Source: CSP1-5 sp964348275 (GTDB lineage: Bacteria; Methylomirabilota; Methylomirabilia; Methylomirabilales; CSP1-5). Taken from it: DNA of 64,000 bases. The notes below the pieces were generated by a model, which saw only the letters and a program-made list of their open reading frames with translations, was not told the origin of the DNA and did not search any database. The stretch covers positions 1 to 64,000 of the forward strand of contig CAYGBT010000003.1 in assembly GCA_964348275.1 (NCBI GenBank). The letters are read 5' to 3'. Below, piece by piece: positions 24,557 to 33,053 of this stretch; position 1 is the first letter of the stretch; each line of letters begins with the position of its first letter. The translations under genes were made by a program, and so were the position numbers.

Positions 24557-25342
24557 TTATCCCACGCTCAGGCGGCGGGCGACGACGAAAAATCCGGTGT
24601 GGGCGACCATGCGAAGGGCCGGGCGCACGCTTGGGCCTTTGACCTGCCACGGGCGTTGCACCATCTCGAAGACCTCCTGGAGCCGAATGCGCGGCTCTGA
24701 CTCGATGGCCTCAGTCATCGTCTGTACTTGAGGCACGGTCGGAAAAAAGGCGACGAGCAATCCCCCGGGCCTGAGCGCCTGGGACGCATGCTGGACCGCC
24801 TGCCAGCCCTCCGGCAGATCCAAAACCACCCGATCCACCGATGCCTCCTCGATCCCCTCATAGATGTCCTTCAGTTTCGACACCCAGTGCGGCACCCTCC
24901 CCAAAAAGGCCTCGACATTGGTCCTGGCCTGCCGCAGGAAGTCTTCCCGAACCTCATACGTGACGACCTGTCCCTTCTCCCCCACTGCCTGGAGCAAGGC
25001 GATGGTCAGGGCTCCCGAGCCACCGCCTCCCTCGACCACAGTGGCGCCGGGGAAGATGTCCCCCCAAATCAGGACCGTGGCGATGTCTTTCGGGTAGAGG
25101 ACCTGGGCCCCTCGCTTCATCTTGAGGGCGTACTCGGCAAAGGTCGGGCGAAAGGCGACAAAGGCGGCGCCGCCAGAGGCACGGAGGACGGCCCCTTCAT
25201 CGGATCCAATGATCTGGCCGTGGGGAATAGTCCCCAGGTGTGTGGAGAATTTGTCGTGGGGCCGGAGTGTGAGAAGGTACTTGCGTCCCTTTGGATCTAT
25301 TAACAGGACCTTCTCACCTGACTCAAAAGGTCCCCTCCGCAT
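24557..25342 (-). CDS. trmI: tRNA (adenine-58-N1)-methyltransferase
   Basis: A 261-residue TrmI, an SAM-dependent enzyme making m1A58 in the T-loop of tRNA as a tetramer. The N-terminal substrate domain contains GPFESGEKVLLID. The SAM site is the glycine-rich VVEGGGGSGALTIAL near residue 100, and VVLDLPEGW is the DxPxxW-type motif. GGGAGG six bases before ATG 25342 fixes the start; an in-frame ATG at 25384 has no such site. The gene is co-directional with treT, 55 bases downstream of it. Confidence 0.88.
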   Translation of the reverse strand: MRRGPFESGEKVLLIDPKGRKYLLTLRPHDKFSTHLGTIPHGQIIGSDEGAVLRASGGAAFVAFRPTFAEYALKMKRGAQVLYPKDIATVLIWGDIFPGATVVEGGGGSGALTIALLQAVGEKGQVVTYEVREDFLRQARTNVEAFLGRVPHWVSKLKDIYEGIEEASVDRVVLDLPEGWQAVQHASQALRPGGLLVAFFPTVPQVQTMTEAIESEPRIRLQEVFEMVQRPWQVKGPSVRPALRMVAHTGFFVVARRLSVG

Positions 25343-25397
25343 GATCATCCTCCCAACGAGGTCCACTCTTTCAAACACGTGCAATGCCGGGTCTGCT

Positions 25398-26675
25398 TCA
25401 CCCTCTCCTGGCGGTGGCTCTACTGTCCAGGGCCTCCCGGATCATGGCGAGCTCGTCACGGGCAAGCCGCGGCAAGAGGAACTCTTGCCGGACCCTCTCT
25501 CGCCCCGCACGGCCAAATGCCGCTCGAACTCCCGGATGCTCGATAAGACTGAGCACTTTCTCCGCACAATCCTCCTCGCTTTCGACCAGGTAGCGCCGAT
25601 ACTCGGGAGGAAATTGCATGGGAATCCCTCCCGCTTTGCCGGCCACGACGGCTTTTCCTTTCCAAAAGGCTTCCGAGACCACCAAACCGAAGCCCTCTTT
25701 GAGCGATTTCTGGATTACCAGGTCAGCCCCGCGCTGGAAGGCATTGACCTCCATGTTCCCCACACCAGTCAGGTTAGTAAAGACATACAGATCTGGATCT
25801 TTCACCGCCTCCTCGTTCACAATTTCGAGGAGCGCCCACCCCTCCGGATCATCCCCCGCCATGGACCCGACGAGGGCCAACTGGACGTCCGGCCTCACCT
25901 CCTTGACCAGACGATAGACCCGGATCACGCCCAATGGGTCCTTCCAGGGGTCGAACCGGGAGACCTGAAGGAGGATGGGGCGCTGCATGTCGAGGCCGGA
26001 GTCGGCCAGAGCGCGCCGACAGATCTCCTCGGGCAGTTGCATGTTCTTTGTGCTGAGGGGATCAATGGCCGGAGGGATGAAAGCCACGTGGCCGACCCGG
26101 AGGTCCGGTGGGCAGAACTCTTCCAGGGTGAAGACCACGGCATCGTACTCCTGGATAAAGGGGCGTAAGAAGGACCAGACCTCAGGCTCGGGTTCCGAGC
26201 TGTCGATATGACAGCGCCAGATCCACACGGCTTTCCGGGTGCGGGCAAAGTGGCGGATCGCGGCGGGCTGGGGGTCGTGGACTATGTAGACGTCGTAGTC
26301 CTCCTCGAGCAGCCGGGCGCTATCCCGATTGTGGTCGAGATACGTTTCTTGAAACTCTTTGGAGAATGGAAACCACCCCCCCTGCAGGGCATTGTGGAAG
26401 CCTTTGGTCACCTTGAAAAAATCACGGTCGCCGTGAATCAAACGCCAGTCGGCCTGCAAGCCGAGGGCCTGCAGGAGTGGGATGTGGCGTCCCAACAGTT
26501 CAGCCACCCCTCCGCCTGCCACGGTGCTGTTGATGTGACAGAGGCGGACCCTCGATAGCTCGGTGGCCAGCCCTCTGATTTCCTGGATTAAACCATCCCC
26601 GACGAAGGGCTCGTAATTCTCCAAGTTGGTGGACTGCGCGACACAATGTCGACCGATGGCCACCTTAGGGAGCAT
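25398..26675 (-). CDS. treT: Trehalose glycosyl-transferring synthase (GT4)
   Basis: A 425-residue GT4 glycosyltransferase of the TreT type, which makes trehalose from NDP-glucose and glucose. Family features are HINSTVAGGGVAELL near residue 47, the WRCHIDSS segment near 150, QVSRFDPWKDP near 240, and the donor-site EGFGLVVSEAFWKGKAVVA with the E-x7-E pattern near 335. AGGAG precedes the ATG. It is the only clear compatible-solute gene in the window. Reversibility and nucleotide preference cannot be judged. Confidence 0.85.
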   Translation of the reverse strand: MLPKVAIGRHCVAQSTNLENYEPFVGDGLIQEIRGLATELSRVRLCHINSTVAGGGVAELLGRHIPLLQALGLQADWRLIHGDRDFFKVTKGFHNALQGGWFPFSKEFQETYLDHNRDSARLLEEDYDVYIVHDPQPAAIRHFARTRKAVWIWRCHIDSSEPEPEVWSFLRPFIQEYDAVVFTLEEFCPPDLRVGHVAFIPPAIDPLSTKNMQLPEEICRRALADSGLDMQRPILLQVSRFDPWKDPLGVIRVYRLVKEVRPDVQLALVGSMAGDDPEGWALLEIVNEEAVKDPDLYVFTNLTGVGNMEVNAFQRGADLVIQKSLKEGFGLVVSEAFWKGKAVVAGKAGGIPMQFPPEYRRYLVESEEDCAEKVLSLIEHPGVRAAFGRAGRERVRQEFLLPRLARDELAMIREALDSRATARRG

Positions 26676-26892
26676 CCAATTTTTCTCCTGTGGTCTACCG
26701 CTTCCGGTTCTCCCCGTCGTTTCCCTGCCTTTCCATCCGACCCGTCATCACCGCACCGTAGCACAGTCTACAGGATTTCGAAAAGCCGCAAACGCATGGC
26801 ATCTGTTGCACGACGATTTCGCGTTCCTCGGGGCGCTGCCATCGAAACACGGGCCTGGGAGGGATGAAAATCGAGGGGTGCGGGGCAGAGGT

Positions 26893-27816
26893 TCACAGAT
26901 TCCGAGGTGGTGCCGCCCGCCGTGCCTGCTCCATCATTCGGCAAAAAGCGCAGGCCTCAGTCGTTGTCGCTTGGCCGCAGACCTCGCACTCATTGAGCTT
27001 AATGCCCTCAGTTTTGGTGGCAAGAAAAGCCGAGTGACCCTTCTTCAGAAAGCCGAAGTAGAAGCTCTGCTTTGTCCCCGGTGAGGCGTGCTCGAGCTGG
27101 TTCAACAAGTCCTTATACAAAAGGGACGTCGCCCCGACCGAGTTGGGACACTCGTCTTCGTGATAGTCAATCCCTCGTAACATCGTATATGCCAACGTTT
27201 CGCGTTCGGTGAGGCGGACCAAAGGTTTGACGGTCTTCACCAACTTCGGATGGGTCGCTTCCATGGCTGGCCTCATTCGGCCGAGCTGCTCCGTCTGCCA
27301 ATGAAGCAGGTTTCCCAGGAGGGTGGAGGCGGCATCGTCCAGATTGTGCCCAGTGGCCAGCACGTTAAACCCCCCCTCGAGGGCCGCCCGGTTCATAAGA
27401 TAGCGCTTGCTGAGGCCGCAGGCGGAGCATGGAACGCGAGGCGTAAAGAGGGCCAATTCCGGGATGGTGAAGTCGTATTCCGCCTTCACGTCGGTGACGA
27501 TCAGGGAGAGCCCTTGACCCTTGGCGTACGCCTCGACTTTCTCTAGTGCAAGTGGGGAATAGTCCTCAATCCCCAGGGCGATGTGGAGGCCAGTGGTGTG
27601 GTAACCCAAGCGATGCAGCACTTCCCAGAGGGTGAGGCTGTCTTTGCCCCCTGAGACCGCCACCAGGACCGAATCACCTTTGGAGAGCATCTTCTCAGTG
27701 TCGATCGTCTTCTGAACCTGGCGCTCCACGTGGGTAATGAAACAACCCTTGCAAAAGGCTGCGTTATGCCGCCTGACTTCGATCACCGCCTTGGCGGTGC
27801 AGGTTCTACACTTCAT
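26893..27816 (-). CDS. ttuA: TtuA/TtcA-family tRNA 2-thiolation protein
   Basis: A 307-residue PP-loop ATPase that adenylates a tRNA uridine for 2-thiolation (s2T54 in the Thermus system). An N-terminal zinc finger holds C3, C6, C22 and C25, the PP-loop SGGKDS is at 55-60, a mid-protein CSACG carries candidate catalytic/Fe-S cysteines, and a C-terminal CEVCG and CAFC pair forms the second finger. The HNLDDAASTLL motif is typical of TtuA/Ncs6. The start overlaps the 3' end of the ubiquitin-like ttuB gene by 11 bases, which supplies the sulfur carrier. Confidence 0.88.
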   Translation of the reverse strand: MKCRTCTAKAVIEVRRHNAAFCKGCFITHVERQVQKTIDTEKMLSKGDSVLVAVSGGKDSLTLWEVLHRLGYHTTGLHIALGIEDYSPLALEKVEAYAKGQGLSLIVTDVKAEYDFTIPELALFTPRVPCSACGLSKRYLMNRAALEGGFNVLATGHNLDDAASTLLGNLLHWQTEQLGRMRPAMEATHPKLVKTVKPLVRLTERETLAYTMLRGIDYHEDECPNSVGATSLLYKDLLNQLEHASPGTKQSFYFGFLKKGHSAFLATKTEGIKLNECEVCGQATTTEACAFCRMMEQARRAAPPRNL

Positions 27817-28015
27817 CGTCCGACCCTCCCGAGATGGCCGGGACGACTTCCACGGTCTCTCCTTCCTTGACGACCTCGTCCGGGGTGAGCAATTCCGCAC
27901 CCCGGACGACGAGGACCGTCTCCGGGTTGATCTGAAGCTCTTGCAGCAGATCCTTCACGCGACGGCTCCCGGACATTTCGACCTCCCGGCGGGGGCGGCG
28001 GATGATGACCTTCAT
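27806..28015 (-). CDS. ttuB: Ubiquitin-like sulfur carrier (TtuB/ThiS/MoaD family) with C-terminal tail
   Basis: A 69-residue beta-grasp protein with GGAGG eight bases before the ATG. The N-terminal strand is MKVIIRRPRREVEM and the region VVRGAELLTPDEVVKEGETVEVVPAISGG is typical of the family. Active carriers end in Gly-Gly; here five residues, SDDEV, follow. Those codons lie at the overlap with ttuA, whose ATG is within them. Either the tail is removed by a protease or the pair is read differently. The pairing with ttuA supports a tRNA-thiolation role over thiamine or molybdopterin synthesis. Confidence 0.8.
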   Translation of the reverse strand: MKVIIRRPRREVEMSGSRRVKDLLQELQINPETVLVVRGAELLTPDEVVKEGETVEVVPAISGGSDDEV

Positions 28016-28037
28016 GCTCGAAATCCTCCGCGTGCAG

Positions 28038-28147
28038 GCTAGTGCCGTTCCAGTGTGATGAGGCAATTTTAAGCGGCGTACCCTGTTACAACGGTCGCTG
28101 GCGTGTCTAGCGACGAAGTCGGCATAAGAAGTTGAAACGGCACTAGC
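28038..28147. mobile_element. MITE-like 110-bp palindromic element
   Basis: GCTAGTGCCGTTCCA (28038-28052) and TGAAACGGCACTAGC (28133-28147) are inverted terminal repeats matching at 14 of 15 positions. Inside, GTCGCT (28094-28099) and AGCGAC (28109-28114) form a second dyad. No coding capacity and no clear target duplication is seen. It lies directly upstream of ttuB, so it may affect that gene's expression. No second copy was found in the window. Confidence 0.55.
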
Positions 28148-28248
28148 GCTACTGTAGCAGGATTCGGCAGCCCTTTCAACCTGGCCACGGGCCGGTCTCG
28201 GGGCCGCAGGTCTCTTTCAGTCCTCGAAATTCCCTTTTTCATTCCTGA

Positions 28249-28521
28249 TCAAAACCCAGCGCCGTGCAAGGCCCGGAGCATGTCTTCCACCTCTACCTGG
28301 CCTTTTCTATAGGTAATGCTGGCGAGGTGCTGTTCCAGGTCCACCCGGACCTCTACCACACCTTTCACCCCCCGTAAGACCCTGGCGACCGCAATGGCCT
28401 CCGTTTTGGATTTCATGTGGGCGATATGAATCGTGGCGTTCCCTAACGTGAGGCGCCGCAGCAGACGGATGCCGAGAAGGAGGAAAAAGGCCAAGATGGT
28501 TGCCACGACGACCCACTTCAT
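28249..28521 (-). CDS. Membrane-anchored HMA-like domain protein without the CxxC metal motif
   Basis: A 90-residue protein: one N-terminal transmembrane helix (residues 3-22) followed by a ferredoxin-like beta-alpha-beta domain resembling heavy-metal-associated domains (ITYRKGQVEVEDMLRALHGAGF at the end). The metal-binding loop, normally MxCxxC, is HMKSK, so copper or mercury binding by the usual route is unlikely. No metal transporter is adjacent. The function is unknown. Confidence 0.55.
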   Translation of the reverse strand: MKWVVVATILAFFLLLGIRLLRRLTLGNATIHIAHMKSKTEAIAVARVLRGVKGVVEVRVDLEQHLASITYRKGQVEVEDMLRALHGAGF

Positions 28522-28601
28522 CGAGATCCTCCCGTCCTCGTGACTCTAACGAAGTGTCCCTCTCAAGTCCAGATTGAAGGGGTTTCGTACGGATTCTTTC
28601 C

Positions 28602-28630
28602 TTGCCATGCGGGGCGAGGGCGGGTATAGT
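28602..28630 (+). promoter_or_regulatory. Sigma-70 promoter of rnpB
   Basis: TTGCCA (28602-28607) and TATAGT (28625-28630) are 17 bp apart. Transcription would start near 28637, exactly at the first base of the closing helix of RNase P RNA. Confidence 0.8.
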
Positions 28631-28636
28631 ATGGGT

Positions 28637-29081
28637 GGCCGGAGTGGGCCGGGTGGTCGCTTCGATCTCTGATCGGGGAGGAAAGTCCGGGCTCCGCAGG
28701 GCAGGGTGGTGGGTAACACCCACCGGGGGTAACCCCAGGGAAAGTGCCACAGAAAATATACCGCCCCGCCGGTAGCCTTTGTTCTCTTTCTTCGAAAGAG
28801 GCTGTCCGCGGGGTAAGGGTGAAAAGGTGCGGTAAGAGCGCACCAGCAGTCCGGTGACGGGCTGGCTTGGCAAACCCCACCCGGAGCAAGGCCAAATAGG
28901 TTCCGCTTCCTGGTGGTCGCTCATCGAGCGAGGGCGAGGATGAGAGTGGCCCGCTCTCTTGCCCGAAAGGCAGGCGGAACGGGTAGGCCGCTAGAGTCCC
29001 AAAGTAATGCGGGACCCAGAGGAATGACCACCGTTCGCCTTCGGGCGAATACAGAACCCGGCTTATAGGCCCGCTCCGGCC
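28637..29081 (+). ncRNA. rnpB: RNase P RNA, bacterial type A
   Basis: About 445 nt. The 5' segment GGCCGGAGTGGGCC pairs with the 3' segment GGCCCGCTCCGGCC to close helix P1. The universally conserved GAGGAAAGTCCGGGCT, the ACAGAAAATATACCGCC region and the 3' CAGAACCCGGCTTATAGG are all present. It is the catalytic RNA that matures tRNA 5' ends. Translated frames crossing it are not genes. Confidence 0.96.
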
Positions 29082-29151
29082 ATTTCTCCCTCCGCGCAAG
29101 GCCGCCAGATTCAGCCTACCTTCTTTGCCCTCTTTTTCCCGGTCGCTCGGG

Positions 29152-30162
29152 TCAGGTGAACCGCAGGACGACGGGGAGGAGGGCGTAGGCAAGGAGAGCG
29201 GCAACGAGCGGCGTCGTGCCCCACCCCACGATGATGTGGAGTAGCACGCGCCCCTTGATGGTCTGGATACCGCGGGCAAGTCCAATACCGACGACTGCGC
29301 CGACCAGCACCTGCGTCGCTGAGACCGGAATGGCCGGCAGGATGAAGCCGCCGAAGTCCCAGGAATGAGCGAAAAAATCCACCACCATCGCTTCGGCGAG
29401 GACCGCGATGAATGCCGTTACGGCGTCCAGCTTGACCAGGTCCCGCCCAACCGTAAGCATGACACGGTAAGAATACGTCGCGACGCCGAGTGCGATGGCC
29501 GAGCCGCCCAGCAAGGCCAGAATCCTGGACTGGGAGAGCACCCAGGGCCCGAGCCGCAACGGATCGAAGAGGTCGAGTCGTGTATAGACCCCGACGACGT
29601 TCGCCATGTTGTTACTGCCCAGAGCCCAGGCTCCGTAGCACCCCACGGCAAGGAGGCCGAAACGCAACCAGCGGTCGAGCACGAACAGGGGCATGGGCAA
29701 TTGGCCAAACACCCAGGCCATTACCTTATATATAACGAATGCGGCGATTGCAGCGAGGATTGGGCAGGCCACCCAGGTGAGAACGATAGTCCGCAGTAAG
29801 TCCCAGGTTGCAGCATCGAGGCTGCCATGCTGGAACAGGCGGTAGCCGAGGAGGGCGCCGACTACGGCTTGCGAGGTAGAGACCGGCATCGCGTATCGAG
29901 TCATGGCCGCAATGGCCGCCGCCGCCGCGAGGGCGGTCGTAAAGGCGCCCGCCAGTAGTTCGATCTGCCCCAGGTCGCCGAGCGTCTCCATGGCGGCCGG
30001 TCCGACCACCACGCCGCCCAGCATGACAAAGAGGGCGGCCAGTTTTGCTGCGGTGCGGAACCGGACCATGTGCGAGGCGACTGCCGTGCCAAAGAGATTG
30101 GCCGCGTCATTGGCGCCCAGGGTCCAACCCAAAAATAAGCCGCTCGATAGTCCAAGCACCAT
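29152..30162 (-). CDS. Inorganic phosphate transporter, PiT family
   Basis: A 336-residue membrane protein with about ten hydrophobic spans, homologous to low-affinity metal-phosphate/H+ symporters. The first PiT signature is LGWTLGANDAANLFGTAV near residue 20. The inverted repeat half has LGSNNMANVVGVY, a variant of the second GANDxAN signature in which Asp is replaced by Asn. ATG 30162 is preferred over a TTG at 30189 because it avoids a long overlap and gives the usual short N-terminus. It follows its DUF47 partner directly. Confidence 0.85.
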   Translation of the reverse strand: MVLGLSSGLFLGWTLGANDAANLFGTAVASHMVRFRTAAKLAALFVMLGGVVVGPAAMETLGDLGQIELLAGAFTTALAAAAAIAAMTRYAMPVSTSQAVVGALLGYRLFQHGSLDAATWDLLRTIVLTWVACPILAAIAAFVIYKVMAWVFGQLPMPLFVLDRWLRFGLLAVGCYGAWALGSNNMANVVGVYTRLDLFDPLRLGPWVLSQSRILALLGGSAIALGVATYSYRVMLTVGRDLVKLDAVTAFIAVLAEAMVVDFFAHSWDFGGFILPAIPVSATQVLVGAVVGIGLARGIQTIKGRVLLHIIVGWGTTPLVAALLAYALLPVVLRFT

Positions 30163-30164
30163 GG

Positions 30165-30827
30165 CTAAAACAGCCGCTTGATAGCCCAAATCATGAGCCG
30201 GTCCCCCACATCTTCGGCCATGTCACAGATCGAACCCAAGCGGTCCACGAAGTGGTATAGTTGCATCTTTTCGGCTAACTCCAGGCTCGCATCCTCGAAG
30301 ATCAGCTTCAGCGCCTGTTGTTCGATTAAGTCCCCCGCATGTTCGTGCTGCGAGAGTTGCTTTGCCCCTTCTCTGACGTGATGAGGCCTGTTCAGAAATG
30401 CGTGGGCCACCCGGGTTAACACTTGCACAATTTGGACACCCCGGTCCGCCAGATCGTCTAAATTTTGGTGGAGATGTTCCGGGATACGGATGTGCTGCAA
30501 TAGCATCTCTCGAGTGACTGCCTGGATGCGATTCGGGATCTTGTCCACCGTCTCGAGCAATGTCAAAACATCGTCGCGCGTATCGGGAAGCAGTCGGTGT
30601 CCATAAATTTTCTCCTGAATGTTGCGTCGTAGCATGTCTAGACGGTTTTCCAACGAGTTGATTCGTTCAAATACATGGAGAAACTGCTCCATATTCTGGC
30701 CGAGATAAGCTAGAATTGCCTTGCGCATGTCCAGGGTGATGGCGTTCAGGTTATCGAGATATTCGTCGAGTTCTGTCTGAATCTGCTCATGTCGCGCGCC
30801 GAATAGACTTTTCAGGAAGTTCTTCAT
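30165..30827 (-). CDS. DUF47/PhoU-like regulator of the phosphate transporter
   Basis: A 220-residue, almost wholly alpha-helical protein of the DUF47 family, related to PhoU. It is usually encoded directly upstream of PiT genes and thought to gate or regulate uptake. Typical segments are LFGARHEQIQTELDEYLDN at the start and a C-terminal VDRLGSICDMAEDVGDRLMI helix. Its stop is two bases from the transporter start, so the two form an operon. Confidence 0.85.
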   Translation of the reverse strand: MKNFLKSLFGARHEQIQTELDEYLDNLNAITLDMRKAILAYLGQNMEQFLHVFERINSLENRLDMLRRNIQEKIYGHRLLPDTRDDVLTLLETVDKIPNRIQAVTREMLLQHIRIPEHLHQNLDDLADRGVQIVQVLTRVAHAFLNRPHHVREGAKQLSQHEHAGDLIEQQALKLIFEDASLELAEKMQLYHFVDRLGSICDMAEDVGDRLMIWAIKRLF

Positions 30828-30893
30828 GGTGGGGATTCTCGAGAGACTCGATTCTGACTGTGGTTTAATGATTGAGTGTGACCGACGCTAGGC

Positions 30894-30922
30894 ATACTAT
30901 GCGAACCCGAAGGGCTTGACAA
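30894..30922 (-). promoter_or_regulatory. Sigma-70-type promoter of the DUF47-PiT operon
   Basis: On the minus strand TTGTCA (30917-30922) and TAGTAT (30894-30899) have a 17-bp spacer. The leader to ATG 30827 would be about 60 bases. No Pho-box-like direct repeat was seen. Confidence 0.5.
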
Positions 30923-31005
30923 GGACAAAGAGTGATCGGAAACAGAATGTCTCGTGAACCAAATCCAGCAGAGGCTCGATGAGGTCTGAAGGATGCAACA
31001 GACCC

Positions 31006-31611
31006 ATGATCAAAGCAATTGCATTTGATCTTGGGGGAGTTCTTTTCTCCGAAGGGAATTCCGTCGCAGCGGAGCAATTGTCCAAAGGGCATGGCTATAG
31101 GAAGGACCTTATTTTAGAGCTGTTGGTTTCTCCGAAGAGCATTGAACTGAGAAGGGGAGTCATTGATGATGCCGAGTTTTGGGCCTGGGCACAGTGCCAC
31201 TTGCCGGAGACTTACGACGCGCAATTGATCAAGCGGGAATGGTATAGTGCGTACATAATAGATGAAGACATCCTGAAGTTGATCACCCTGCTGAAAAGCA
31301 GATATAAGCTCTTGGCTTTTTCCGGAAACATCAAGAGTAGAATCGATTTTCTTGAGGAAAAATATCCGTTTCGGAATCTGTTCGATGTCGAAGTCTATTC
31401 ATTTATGCACGGCCTCAGCAAAAAGGACAAAGGGTTTGCGGAGGTGATGATCAGAGCGTCCGGCGTCAAACCTGAAGAGATCCTCTATGTCGATGACAAC
31501 GAGACGCATGCTAAGCACGCGAAGGAACTTGGCGTGAAAGTCCTGATCTATGCGAGAGGAGAAATAGAGAAATTACACAAACAACTCGAAGCGTCAGGAG
31601 TAGAACCCTGA
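31006..31611 (+). CDS. HAD superfamily hydrolase, compositionally atypical
   Basis: A 201-residue HAD-IA-type protein. Motif I is IAFDLGGVLF at the N-terminus, motif II is LLAFSGN, and motif IV is LYVDDNETHAKHAKELG. The GGVLF form resembles eukaryotic-type and YihX-like members. ATG 31006 places motif I correctly; ATG 30979 with GAGG upstream is an alternative. Its codons are clearly richer in A and T than its neighbours, suggesting transfer. It precedes the PEP mutase gene by about 100 bases. The substrate is unknown. Confidence 0.7.
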   Translation: MIKAIAFDLGGVLFSEGNSVAAEQLSKGHGYRKDLILELLVSPKSIELRRGVIDDAEFWAWAQCHLPETYDAQLIKREWYSAYIIDEDILKLITLLKSRYKLLAFSGNIKSRIDFLEEKYPFRNLFDVEVYSFMHGLSKKDKGFAEVMIRASGVKPEEILYVDDNETHAKHAKELGVKVLIYARGEIEKLHKQLEASGVEP

Positions 31612-31707
31612 GATCACTGCCCGCCATGAGGGCCTAGGTTCTCCGGCGTGGGGACTCAGCCCTAGGACCCATCTTGCTAATTCTGTATTCCGGGAGGGAG
31701 CGCAGAT

Positions 31708-32583
31708 ATGTCTAAGGCGAAAAAGCTGAGGGAATTGTTCACCCGGCCCGGGCTGGTCCGGATCGTCGGCGCGCACAATGGGCTGGGGGCGAAACTCGTG
31801 GAGCGGGCTGGGTTTGATGGTATTTGGTCCAGCAGTTTGGGGATTTCGGCGGCGCATGGCATCCCGGATGCCAGCCTTCTCTCCATGACTCAGTACCTTG
31901 AGGTGGCTCGAAGTATGGTCGAGGTGACCTCGATTCCTCTCGTGGTCGACGGGGATACCGGCTATGGCAATGCCAATAACGTCTTCTACGCCGTAGAGCG
32001 TTTTGAGGACGTGGGTGTTGCCGCCATCACGTTCGAGGACAAAAAGTATCCCAAAGATAACAGCCTCCTTCCCGGAGGTCGCCAGGTGCTCGCTGGAGTC
32101 GACGAGTTTGCCGGCAAAATCGAGGCAGCCAAGGCCGCGCAGCGCTCCCCGGCTTTCATGGTCATTGCCAGGGTCGAAGCGCTCATTGCCGGCTGGGGGC
32201 AGGAAGAAGCCCAGAGGCGGGCAAATCGGTATGTGGACGCCGGCGCAGATGCGATTCTGATCCACTCGAAGTCATCCGACCCAGGAGAGATAATCGACTT
32301 TGTGAAGCAGTGGGGGGCGAGGGCGCCATTGGTTCTGGTCCCGACCACTTATCCAAGCCTTACGGAAAAACGCATTGAAGAGCTCGGTAAGGTGAAAATG
32401 GTCGTCTACGCAAACCATCCGCTGCGCGCCGCCATCCGGGCCATGGAAGAAGTGCTGGGCAAGATTCAGCACGACGGGGGCATCTATGAGGTCGATCACC
32501 TGGTGGTGCCGATGAAGCACGTGTTCGACTTGCAGGGTGTCCCGGAGATGAAAGAGCGGGAACAGCGGTTTTTGCGGGATTGA
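31708..32583 (+). CDS. Phosphoenolpyruvate mutase (PEP phosphonomutase)
   Basis: A 291-residue ICL/PEPM-superfamily protein. The diagnostic PEP-mutase loop EDKKYPKDNS (residues 110-119) matches the EDKxxxxxNS motif that separates true phosphonomutases from isocitrate and methylisocitrate lyases, and DGDTGYGN (81-88) is the metal-binding segment. The enzyme makes the C-P bond of phosphonopyruvate from PEP, an unfavourable step needing a decarboxylase or other pulling enzyme. None is recognised in the window. Length is normal and GGGAGGGAG precedes the ATG. Confidence 0.85.
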   Translation: MSKAKKLRELFTRPGLVRIVGAHNGLGAKLVERAGFDGIWSSSLGISAAHGIPDASLLSMTQYLEVARSMVEVTSIPLVVDGDTGYGNANNVFYAVERFEDVGVAAITFEDKKYPKDNSLLPGGRQVLAGVDEFAGKIEAAKAAQRSPAFMVIARVEALIAGWGQEEAQRRANRYVDAGADAILIHSKSSDPGEIIDFVKQWGARAPLVLVPTTYPSLTEKRIEELGKVKMVVYANHPLRAAIRAMEEVLGKIQHDGGIYEVDHLVVPMKHVFDLQGVPEMKEREQRFLRD

Positions 32584-33053
32584 TTGTCGGGGAAAGAACG
32601 AGCTGGTGACCAAGACGGCGAGCAAGCCCTCCCCACTCCACTGGCCGCAGCTGGGGCTCCCCTTAAGACATGAGTCTCGGTTGACGCCAGGGCGGCTGAG
32701 GTACCAGTTGACAACCACTGCTCAGATCGCTGTATAGAAAGCCGAAGATGCCGCGCACGGATTTCGGGCACAGCATTACTGTCCCAGTATCCTCCGGATC
32801 AAAAAAATTGACCGAAATCACCCCCTGTGACGCTCAAAAATCTTGAAAACCATGACCCAAAGCATCATTCTGTACTGCGATGCGCTATTCCATCTTCTCG
32901 ACACCGCCGGCATCAAATATGCATTGGGTAGTTAGCGGTATCTCTCCCCATTGCCGCAGGGCGTAGTAAACCCGAGGAGCCGCCGATGAGGGGTCTGGGG
33001 AGGGGAGAGGCGATGGCGGGTTTCGTTCCTTCGCGTGGCGAGGAGGATAGGGA
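32584..33053. other. 470-base gap without a confident gene
   Basis: A possible promoter TTGACA (32708-32713) and TATAGA (32733-32738) has a long 19-bp spacer. A 27-codon ATG frame at 32852-32935 (MTQSIILYCDALFHLLDT at its start) could be the remnant of a longer gene but has no ribosome site. GAGGAGG just before 33054 belongs to the SDR gene. Nothing else is recognised. Confidence 0.45.

Noticed and set aside
25122..26168. 348-codon plus-strand open frame
   Set aside because: Antisense to treT and the start of trmI, both with full family signatures.
28307..29285. Minus-strand open frames of 205 and 240 codons across the rnpB region
   Set aside because: They cross RNase P RNA, identified by its conserved core and closing helix.
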